Below, piece by piece: positions 36,842 through 46,197 of a stretch of DNA of 64,000 bases. A program made the translations under genes and the position numbers. The stretch covers positions 14,576,194 through 14,640,193 of the forward strand of contig NC_052405.1 of NCBI RefSeq assembly GCF_009389715.1, read 5' to 3'. The stretch's first letter is position 1. Each line of letters opens with the position of its first letter. A model generated the notes under the pieces. That model worked only from the letters and a program-made list of their open reading frames with translations, did no database searches and was not told the DNA's origin. Origin of the DNA: Phoenix dactylifera. Taxonomy: Eukaryota; Streptophyta; Magnoliopsida; Arecales; Arecaceae.

Positions 36842-38953
36842 TGGTGGGTAAGGGGTCTGAGAGTCAGTGAGGAGGTACTCTCTACCACTACGGGTTGGCA
36901 TGCAGGGACTACTCTAGTTGGTGATATGATATGCAATGCTACTAATGAACCCTAACTTACCAAATACAATGCAAGACAACCTACTACTGCAATCTACTAT
37001 AAATTCGGAAATCAACAAATTTTCACAAAGATAACTTAAAATTAAATATTACTAATTTGTACTTTGGTTATTTCAGAGTTAAAGTAGAAAATTAATCACT
37101 ATGAGAAATTAGGTTGCAAGCACGTATTACAGTCGTTCTAATCCTAAAGTAATCTGATCGACGGATATTGAGAATTATCCTGTTGCCAAAGTGTGTTAAT
37201 TTAATATTTAGATTTAAATGGTGGGTATGATGGGTGTGGTAGTAAATGTTCTAGGTTTTGCAGTTTGACAGGAAAGTAAGTTTTCAAAATAGGACCGTCA
37301 TGCAAGAGAACTAGAACATAATTAGATAAACAAGCCCAAAAGAAAGAACAACCTGTTACCTGTGGTGGATACAGTCAACCGGAAGTTGTAAAGTCTCGAG
37401 CACGAAGTTGGCGCCGAGTGAAACTAGCTGGAGCTGTGGTCCTGGATCTGCAGCACAAGGGGCTCCTGGAGTGGGCTGAAAAATGGCTAGATCGAGCCTG
37501 AAACAGGGTCTGCGGCTGATTGGGCTTGGACCGCGCTACAGTATGGCGCACGGGCTGGGCTGGCGGCCTGCTGAGGACAACTGGGCCAGGCCGGTCGGGC
37601 TCGGATGTGGCCTGATGCACCTCTCGGCTGGCAGCCTGGCACACAGGGGTGTCCCTGTTCGCGGATGAGAGCTGGATGGGAGCGGCTCGGACGAAGGCTC
37701 GGCGATGGGCGCTGCAAGTCCGGAGTAGGCAGCGGCCGACGGCGCACGGCGGCAGTGGTGGAGCACGCGGGCCCGGGGAAGGATGCAGCGGTGGTGGCAA
37801 TCGGGCGGTTGCGGGAGTGGCGGGACAGCGATGGCGAGGCGGCGGCAGGAGACGGCACGGGCGGAGGCGGATCTCGTCGGCGGAAGGAGGCGTCACAGGC
37901 GGAGGCGGCAAAGGCGGAGCGGCACGGGCGGAGGCGGCAAAGGCGGAGCGGCACGGTGGAGGCGGCGAAGGGTACGCAGGTGGTGCGGCTCGGCGGGGAG
38001 GGGCGTCGTCGGGGCTCGGTGACGGTCGGCTTCGATCGTCGGCGGTCGACCGCGGAAAAGAGGCGCCCGAAGGAGGCGTCGCACGGCGGCGGGCGTGGTG
38101 GCGCAGCTCGGCGGAGATGCGGTGAGGGGCAGCCGATCGGGGAAGATGAACAGGTAGGTTTTTTTTTTTTTTTTTACGCACGTGCAGTCACGTGCAAAGG
38201 TTTTTTTGTTTTTTTTTTCTTTTTTAGGCGGCACGTGCGGTCACGTGCGTCTTTTTTTTTTTTTTTTCCTCCGGAACGGATCCGGGCTAGTGGGGCGGGC
38301 TAACGGGTCTGAGACTTACCCGTTGCCCCAACCTTCTTCAACCTCCCGACGGATTCGGGAGGGCGTCGATCTTCACGGCGGCGGCTGCGGGCCGAGGCAG
38401 GGATCACAACGGCGGCTCCGCGACCTGCGGCGGCGGCGAGATCACGGCCACGGCTTCGTGGCCAGCGGCGAAGGTCGGCGGCGGTCCCCTCTATGGACCC
38501 GACGCCGACGGTTGGTGGCAGACGCGAAGCACTCGGGGGCAGCGGCGCTCTCGTGGGGACGCGACGATCTCCGGTGGCGAGTCGGTGGCGCTGCGAGGTG
38601 GGGCGGCAGTTGGCGCAGACACGGCGATGGGCAGAAGGGAAAATCTATGGCGGGGCCCTTCCTTTGTTCTTTGTGACAACCGAGAGGGAGGATGGGGACC
38701 TGACCACACTTCGAGGTGGTGACCGCAGGTGGCCTGCGGCGGCGAGCGGGAGTGATGGTGGTCGCGGGTGTGTCGGGCGGTGGAGGATCCCGCTGCAGGG
38801 GTTTCTTTTTTTTTTTTTTTTCTGGTGAAAATCGACAGAGGGGAGGGAGGGGGGGCTGGTGAAAACCGAGAAAGAGAGCGCCTGGTGGAAACCGAGAAAG
38901 AGGGAAGAAAGGTAACGCTGGATCGTGGCTTTGGCAGCAGTGGCAAAGCCGAA
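36842..38953 (-). other. Long GC-rich leader of the gypsy element
   Basis: About 2.1 kb lies between the primer site and gag. The part 37430-38950 is very GC-rich, with near-tandem GGCGGAGCGGCACGG units (37900-37960), three long T runs (38158, 38200 and 38252), and CACGTGC-GTCACGTGC repeated on each side of one T run. Many overlapping open frames on both strands (for example 38181-37375, Pro/Ala-rich) are low-complexity and not supported as proteins. The leader looks like acquired GC-rich DNA, which may include old gene fragments. Confidence 0.6.
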
Positions 38954-38965
38954 GCTCTGATACCA
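38954..38965 (-). other. Primer binding site (initiator Met tRNA)
   Basis: The minus strand reads TGGTATCAGAGC three bases inside the 5' LTR. This is the standard complement of the 3' end of plant initiator methionine tRNA. Confidence 0.92.
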
Positions 38966-38968
38966 AGT

Positions 38969-39335
38969 TGATGTAGCACCAGTGCGGGGGAAGAGGAGAA
39001 GAAGGAAGAACAAGAGAAGGAGAAGGAAGAAGAGGTTGTAGAGACGCAGGAAGAATAGAGAAGGAGAGGAGAAGAAGAGAAGAAAGAACGTAAGGAAAAA
39101 AAATTCTTAATCATTCATTAACCCTAATCAACATAAAAGTTCCCTATAAATAGGGCCCAATAAGAACACTTAAAATAAAACCCCTTACACAAAATAAAAC
39201 CCACAAATAAGCCCTAAAATGCAAATGAGTCCAGAAATAAAATAAACCACAAATAAACCCCTAAATGCAAATAAACCCAGAAATAAAATAAACAAATATG
39301 CAAATAAGATGGGGACCTAGCTGATGTCCCCATCA
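38969..39335 (-). repeat. 5' LTR of the gypsy element
   Basis: This is the near-identical partner of 33230-33595. It starts the element on the minus strand and is followed directly by the primer binding site. Confidence 0.95.
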
Positions 39336-40384
39336 TGTATCCTTATAAAGTTTTCTTTTTGCATCTTTACCTGTAAGAGCAAATTTAAATCGTTTATTTT
39401 AACGACGTTAGATAGTATGGGTATATATATTAAAAAGAAAGAGAAAAAAGATATACATGCAAAATAAGTATTTTATGAGGGTATTCATGCAAATAGCAAT
39501 TTTACGCAGATATTCATACAAGTTTATATATTTTGAAGAGTATACATCCAATTTTTTTTTATCTTTAATTTTTTTTTCTCGGCAAAAACACAGTCAACTT
39601 TATTGAAAGATCAGAAATAGCTATGCTACCAAGATTATATATCAATAGTTGTATTACAAATCTTAGCCCTCAACAAAATAATTGAAGCCTATTCATGGAC
39701 GGGACTCCCACCAGATAAGATATTACAGGTTTATAGGGAAAAGACAAAGTCTTGTGAAGTTGTTTCAATTATTCTTACCTGAGTAATTGAGAAAGAAAAA
39801 GGGAAAAAGAAACGATGGCTGAGTTTAAGCAATCTCTGTTATATTTCAGGACTTGGATGCATTTAAAAAAAGCACTACAATGTTCCCTGTGCACCTTGCC
39901 GGTTTATAAAGGCGAGAGCATCTCAAAATGAGGCTTCAAACCTCTTGCATGTGTTTCTAGTTTAATCTCTAGGATGCAAATCGTAGTAGATCTATGGGAA
40001 AGGTAAATGAAATTGGCTTGCAGCTAATACAAATTCAACATGGATATGAAGCACAATAATGTATAAAGGAATTGGCAGATTCTCCCTATCTTTTTTGGAT
40101 ATATTTTTATTCATCAAGGATAAAAAAAAGGCATCCCATTGTATAGAGCTCCCACCACTAGAGAGATTGGAAAAGTCAGATGTATACAATAATTAGATTG
40201 AAAAAATTTCAACACCCTAGTCCGAAGATTTTACGGGTCTCATTTAGTAGAAGACATGAATGACATAGGAGGCACCGGAATAACTGACTTATAGGCTTGA
40301 TATATTATATCGAGCCTACATGAGATCATTTGTGAACCTCACTGAACTAAACAAGTAGAATAATAAGTAGAATATAAGTAGAGC

Positions 40385-40832
40385 GATCGCGGTCGGGGGC
40401 TGCCACTTGATCGACACCTCGGTGCCGGCGGTGGAGTTGAGAGTGGCTTGGTCGGGATTGAGCTATGTTCGGTGTGCTTTACTGGGATGAGAGGTCCTCC
40501 TGAAGGATGACTCTGCGACGGTCATTGGGTGGATCCTATAGACATCGGGTGGGGTTGGCGATTACCACCCGCTGTTGAGAGACATTCGGGCTATGGTTTG
40601 TGATGGGTTGGTGATCCAGACGGGGCATGTGTTCAGGAAGGCCAATGGGGCTACGGATTAGATGGCTTCCTTTGTTGCCAACCACTCTGAAGACCATCTA
40701 CGAGTGGGCGATGCGGAGTTGCTTGATGCGCTTCGTGATGTTTTATTTTTTGATTTTCTTAAGTGTATCTGTACACGTTATGTATGATACCTCCATTTTA
40801 GCAAAAATAAATAAATAAATAAATAAAAATAT
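40385..40832 (+). mobile_element. LINE 3' end with RNase H-like tail and (AAAT)n tail
   Basis: The plus-strand frame gives LLRDIRAMVCDG, GHVFRKANGAT and MASFVANHSEDH-like peptide, typical of the RNase H end of plant L1 elements. It then reaches a 3' end with an AAAT tail (40803-40832). The copy is 5'-truncated, and one or more stops interrupt it. Confidence 0.7.
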
Positions 40833-41607
40833 CTATCACTTGAAATGAATAAAATTATCTTCAGATTGTTTACATCACATCTGAACATCATCATGATATG
40901 GACAGCAAATCCGGCAACCGCATATCCGGCAACCGCATAAAAATCACTATGCTTGTGCATATAAGATAGCATTATGTCTCTCGTAAAGTTGTTAGTCTAT
41001 ACATATAGAAATTTCACTCAAAAGTTGTCACGCCCCCGTCCCGAGATCGTGGGCCGGGGGTCGCGCCAACCACCGCACACCCGTAGGAAACTCTCCCCAC
41101 GAGCATGCAAGGCATCTAAACCAAACACCTCAATTATGCAATTCTAAAATAATTTAACTGAATAAATGCAATCTTATTCCATTGACTAACTCAAGTCATA
41201 AGGTCTCACAAGTCTAAATACGCAGCGGAATAATCATTTACCAACATGCAAAAACCTAGTTCTTAAAATAACAAAAGTCCACCGATCATAATAAATGTCC
41301 ATAATAACAAATCAACTTAAATAACCCTAATCTAAGATAACTTGTGCCACAATCCTTCTAGTCGCTCTCCCCAATTTGAATCCCCAATAGATTAGTTCTC
41401 GAAATCTGTAAAATAACAAGAGATAATATAATGAGCTAGACAGCCCAGTAAGTAATGAACACTCTAGCTAGATAAATCAAGCAATAATATGTGGAAAATA
41501 AATAAATATGCAGTTCCAAAGTATAAGTCAAATATTTCTTGAATTCATAAGATTCTTTTCGCGGTTTCAAGATTCTTTCACATATTCAATTTATCATGTC
41601 GATCCTG

Positions 41608-41970
41608 GACTATGACCACATGTTCCCTGTGGTAGGGTCATATTACCGACTAATCTTCTTGCGGTGAGTCCTTCAGGACAGTCAATTGCCAACGTATCTG
41701 CCTCCATTGGCGGGGTCCTCAACATAGCCAGGTCGATAGTTCAGTTTGTTCTCTATTTCATATTTCAGTTATATATAAGAAAAATCATACAATGTCAAAA
41801 CCAAATGTCGTTCATATCTGAATTTCTTTCAATTTATCGGATTCAACTCAACAGCCAGAAACTATGACCACATGTTCCCTGTGGTAGGGTCATATCACCG
41901 ACTATTCATCTTGCGGTACCAATGTATTAGCCCCCATTGGCAGGGTCCTCAACATAGCCCGACTGCAAGT
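41608..41970. repeat. Duplicated hairpin-bearing segment inside the LTR-like element
   Basis: Two copies (about 41608-41735 and 41862-41970) share CTATGACCACATGTTCCCTG, GTAGGGTCATAT, CTTGCGGT and GGGTCCTCAACATAGCC. Each has a hairpin ACCACA-TGTTCCC-TGTGGT. The offset is about 254 bp. Confidence 0.85.
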
Positions 41971-42861
41971 CTAAATCTATTTCAAGTCATAATCTTTTCT
42001 TACATTATGTTTAGTGTTCTAAACCAAAAGGTACAATGTCAGAGCAATTAAACACAATTCAAATCAGAAACAAATACGTTCAATCATAATCATATAATAT
42101 TCTAAAAATACACATATAATCCATGCATCAAATTCGAAATCACGAATAATTCGATTCGTGAAACATATATATAGTTTGCCGATAAATCTAGAAAAGAGGT
42201 TACATTACTTACCTTGCGAACGCGATCCACAACAAATCCAATTATTTCCGCAAATCCCTTGCAGCACCTAATATTCAAAAACCATATTTTCTTTTAAAAT
42301 TCATCACAATATATATATAAAACCTAAATTTTAACATTCTCCCAGGGCCGACCCTGCCGAAGTGTCTAGCACCCCGGGTTCGGGTTCGGATCCGGGTTCA
42401 TACCCGTAAACCACCCTTCTTTTAGTTATTTATTCTTTTTTTTTTTACCTTTTCTTTTCTTTTCTTTTTTCCTTCTTCTTTCCTTTTTCTTTTCCCTTCT
42501 TCTCCCGAATCCCCTCTTCTTCCTCGGCGAGACAGGGGACCCGTGAGCCCCCGCCCCCCTTCTTCTTCCCTCTCGGTCGGGCCCAAGGGCGGCCGTGGTG
42601 GCCGGCCCTGACAGCGGCAGGAGGTGGCGGAGCAAGCCCGACCACTCCCGGCGGCTGGCGGCGGCGAACATGGCCGACGATGGAGCATTCGGCCGACCCA
42701 TTTTTGGACCCAAGTTTCCGGCGATCGGCCCGCCCCAACCCCCAACACATCATGGCCAAGCATCAAGCAAGGAGAAGGAGAAGTTTACCTTAGCCCCGAC
42801 GAAGACGGCACCTCTCTTCTCCGGCGGCAAGGAAGAAGGAGACCACCCGGTGCCGTGGCTC

Positions 42862-42920
42862 CTCTCTCTCTCCCTCTCTCCCTCTCTCTCTCTCTCTCTC
42901 TCCCTCTCTCCCTCTCTCTC
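42862..42920. repeat. (CT)n microsatellite
   Basis: A run of CT with CCCT interruptions within the GC-rich end of the LTR-like element. Confidence 0.95.
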
Positions 42921-43399
42921 GGTGGCCACACGAAGAAGACCCTCCTCCCTTTGCGTGCGGCGGCTCTCCTTCGGTGGGCTCAAAGGAGAAGAAGAAGGAG
43001 AAGGAAGCCCTAAAACAGGGCTCCTCCTTCTTCTTCGGGATGGAAAGAATCCATCCCGTTGCTGCCTCACGTGCAAGTGTTGGGACTAGGCCGGTCAAGT
43101 GGACCGGACCCAGTTCCAGGGTCTCACAAAAGTATTACTCAAACAATATGTTACAATTTATCATAGATTCTTTGAACAACAAAGTGCAAGTATTTTTGTG
43201 TTAAGCTAAACACTTGCAGCTAAAAAATTGTAGAGAGAGGAAGAGAACGCATGCCATAAGCAGACAAAGTTGCAGGAATTTCATACAACTTGAGTTTTAG
43301 AGGAGCAGTTCCCTCAGAAATTAGCTGGCGAGGAGGAGCCATCACTCCCTTTCTAGGCGAGAGGCTTTTGGTTCCATCTCAAGGCTAGGCCCAAATTAT

Positions 43400-43800
43400 G
43401 GCGGGCCCAAACCTATCACGTGCCCTTCTCCACAGTGACACCCACGTTAGACCTAAGCGGACCCCACAACCACCCGACGGCAGATATCATCTCGATCCCC
43501 GAATCGACGGCGATGGTGCCTTCAAGAATCGGTTTTGTGGGCCCATGCAATGGCGTGGGCCGGTTAGAAAGCCCACATGGGAGAACGTGCCCTGCCTGCA
43601 GCGTAAACGCTATCACCGGGACAGTACGTCCTCTGACCACGGCCTCCCAAGTGGGACCATGACTTGCTGACGTGGCATGGAAGGTGACGAATGTTATCCA
43701 CGTCAGCATCTTGGTCGGGTGGTGGTGGTTCGCTATAAATCCCGGCGGATTTTGCGGCTGCGAAGCAGCTTCCAAGTCCCACCCCCCATGTGCCCGCCCA
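43400..43800 (+). promoter_or_regulatory. Promoter-like GC-rich region with paired ACGT boxes and a TATA box
   Basis: A perfect 11-bp inverted pair, TGCTGACGTGG (43665-43675) and CCACGTCAGCA (43698-43708), lies 23 bp upstream of CTATAAAT (43731-43738). TGACGTGG is the core bound by bZIP factors. The arrangement resembles a plant promoter facing right, yet no coding exon follows before 46198. It may drive a noncoding transcript, or be a promoter separated from its gene. A weak open frame on each strand is not supported. Confidence 0.45.
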
Positions 43801-46080
43801 CAATACTGTCTTTGCTTTCAAATTTGGGGTGGTAATTTTTTCCATTCTATTTATCTTGAATTTAAACATGCTTACTGGGTATCACACCCAATAATTATAG
43901 AGATCTCCATGGGATAATTTTTTTGTCATATACAAAGATATTTTTTGTTTTATCATTTTCGAAAAAGTTAATAAACTAGGTAGATATGTAAAAGATTTTT
44001 TTTTTCAATTACTTGGACATGCATAAAAAAAATACTAACAAAACTATGAAGAAAGGTTATATGATTTGATTATAGTTGTCTAAATTATTTTTAGAATATA
44101 TGATGCGTTTTGCGCTCATGGTAGAATAAGATTGTTATATCTTGTTATTTAACGTTCATTTATAGAAAGATAAAAAAAAAGTTAAACAAAATTGTTCTTC
44201 GTTGGCCTTGTTGGTCCGGTAGATTTCCACCAGAAATAATAAATAGATAATTAATTAGGTTTTTTAAAGTATAAGCTTGACTTATGTATCAAAAATTAAT
44301 GTGAATAAGGAAGTTTACTCAGCGTATGGCTCTATAAGCTATCTTTGTGAAAAGTTGAAGGAGAGAAAGGATGAGAAAAGGGGCTAGATATTGATGTAAA
44401 TGAGAAAGTACTATACTGATAACTAAAAAAAAGACGTTTAGAAGATGACTACAAAGTTTGTGAAAAGGCCAATAAGTCAATGATAGAATTTTATTTATGG
44501 CAAAGAGTGAGAGAAAATGGCTCGATGCTACCCTAAATTAGAAAATAGTATACCTGAATAGAGGTTTTGCATGACTAAGAACGTAATATTTTTTGTTGCA
44601 TGTTTCTTCTATTTTAAGACAAATTAGAGTTTGCATCAAACCAGCTATCATTAGTCTAAGCTAATTAAGCGTATCCCCTCCACATACAACTCTAGAGTTC
44701 GAAGCATCCTTGTTTATTCGAAGAACCGGTTCGATCACCCATAGTCGATGCATGCATTATTTAAGGAAACCCCCCCAATGCATTGGCCAATATCACATAT
44801 GAAGGATATCGCACATGAAGGATATCCTATTCATCGGTTGATGGTGGATAATTGAATAAAACTAGATTCAACCCTGTTAATCATCCACTATCAACTAATG
44901 CATGGATGACGAATGATCGAACCAAACCCTCTAATTCCAAAAGATTGAAATACAGCCAAAGCCAAAGCCAAAGCCAACCCAATGACTAACATTCCTTAGG
45001 TGAATGCTTCCATTTGAGCCCCACCTGCCCCCAAGGAAAGGTGGGTCCTAAGATTTGGGATAATGCGTCCCCCCATGCATGCAAACCCGGGCCGTCCTCA
45101 ACTCAATAATGCACAAGAGCTTGTTTCCCCAACGCATTTGCAGGAAGAGATGAACAAATCTTCTGCTCTACCTAAAAGAAGGCAGTGGATTGGAAGGCGT
45201 AACACCGACAGGTGATCATTGAATGCACGCTCTCAATCAAAATAAACATTTGGGGTGGGGGATTTCAACCCCTTCTGACATTGTCCATGTGAGTGCTATT
45301 CATGCCTTCGAATGGCTACTAATACCAACAGCAATATCCCCTCGTTTTCCAAAATATTTTAGAACCGAGATCGAGTAATATCCATGTGATGGGAATGGAT
45401 TACTGGTACCATACGATTCATGAGATTCTTACACATCTATGTCCTCGCTTGTTTCCAAGATAAAGAGTAGATAGGGTGATGTATGAAATCTTCTTCATTA
45501 GATCTCCAAATCTCTCACGCAATGTGCGCACACCCACTTGGTCTTGTCCATTCTACTTTGCCACTGTAAATTGTCATCCCGGCTTTGCTCTCCATGTTTC
45601 TCTCTCATATTAATCCATAAATTTGGTAACTAAACTAGAACTAAGTCCCACAAACATGACATGAAACAAATTTTAATATTCATGTATCTGAAAGCATGAA
45701 ACCCGGACAAGAATGTTAAGGTATTCTAAGTTGTTTAACAATGTGACAATTGGAAGTTATCCTCTCATACTATATAACCTAGATTCATCAGTACACATCT
45801 TTAAATAATTTTAAGCTCGTATTTTTATAACAAGGCTCATTCCCTAGCGGTGCTCTTTTGGACATGGTAGGTCAGCAGTCCTATCCATATCATAATTTAG
45901 CAGCACAAAGAAGAGGAAAGACAGTCAGACAGTGAGAGAGAGAGAAACGAGAATATTTTTTTCCCCTTGCTTAACGGCCTAAAACTACCAAGTTGGATCC
46001 TGTGAGTCCACAAATCACGTTACTAGGCCTGCCCCACCGCATGCATAGTTCGATCACGCCCTCCTTCCCCACAGCCCCTT
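43801..46080. other. Intergenic DNA upstream of pectate lyase
   Basis: No gene was found. Minor features are an AAGCC-type hexamer run near 44957-44982 and an inverted pair GTTGATGGTGGAT / ATCCACTATCAAC at 44837-44900. The last part will include distal promoter elements of the pectate lyase gene. Confidence 0.5.
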
Positions 46081-46090
46081 TTGGCTCTCC

Positions 46091-46097
46091 TTTATAA
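46091..46097 (+). promoter_or_regulatory. TATA box of the pectate lyase gene
   Basis: TTTATAA lies 101 bp upstream of the start codon and is followed by a CT-rich leader (CCCACCTCTCCCC, CTCTCTCTTG), as is common in plant promoters. Transcription probably starts near 46125. Confidence 0.65.
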
Positions 46098-46197
46098 CCC
46101 CCTTCCCACCTCTCCCCTTCTCCTCACAACTCTCACCCCCACCTCATCCCTCTCTCTTGATCTATTTCTCTTTATACTTCCCCTACCAAACTAGAAA

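Larger units (their letters stand above)
33230..39335 (-). mobile_element. Ty3/gypsy chromovirus LTR retrotransposon (6.1 kb), defective
   Basis: LTRs of 366-367 bp flank the element, with a perfect 5-bp duplication TGTAT at 33225-33229 and 39336-39340. It reads on the minus strand: 5' LTR, tRNA-iMet primer site, long GC-rich leader, gag, protease, truncated reverse transcriptase, truncated integrase, chromodomain, purine tract, 3' LTR. The chromodomain next to the 3' LTR places it among chromoviruses. Coding DNA has several frameshifts and at least two internal deletions. The LTRs differ by about one substitution and one indel, so insertion was recent and must have relied on proteins supplied from elsewhere. 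Confidence 0.93.
33161..39550. mobile_element. Fold-back MITE, copy 2, interrupted by the gypsy insertion
   Basis: The left part 33161-33229 (GTGTATACCCTCCTAAAT, GTTGCTATTTGCAT) and the right part 39336-39550 (CATGCAAATAGCAATTTT, TTTTGAAGAGTATACA) are inverted arms of one element with AACGACGTTA in the middle. Removing the gypsy insertion and one TGTAT restores a continuous fold-back unit of about 280 bp, similar to copy 1 at 32769-33033. The MITE is therefore older than the gypsy insertion. Confidence 0.65.
41026..43128. mobile_element. LTR-like element of 2.1 kb (solo LTR or non-autonomous), TSD AAAGT
   Basis: It starts TGTCACGCCCCCGTCC and ends GGGTCTCACA, with the 5-bp duplication AAAGT at 41021-41025 and 43129-43133. 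TG...CA ends and a 5-bp duplication fit an LTR retrotransposon product; because no second LTR lies nearby, a solo LTR is the simplest reading. The left two thirds are AT-rich; 42340-43128 is GC-rich with a CT microsatellite (42862-42920). Overlapping frames in the GC-rich part are low-complexity. Confidence 0.8.

Noticed and set aside
38954..38965. tRNA-like match to initiator Met tRNA
   Set aside because: Only the 12-base primer binding site is present; no tRNA gene fold surrounds it.
37375..38966. Many long overlapping open frames on both strands, Pro/Ala/Arg-rich
   Set aside because: They follow GC-rich low-complexity DNA in the gypsy leader, overlap each other in several frames, and show no domain.
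42422..43098. Several 95-164 codon frames in the end of the LTR-like element
   Set aside because: Both strands stay open because of GC and CT bias; peptides are Ser/Leu or Arg/Glu repeats.
43398..43869. Frames of 80-119 codons on both strands in the promoter-like region
   Set aside because: They overlap each other in several frames, have no recognisable content, and the ACGT boxes and TATA box better explain the GC-rich island.
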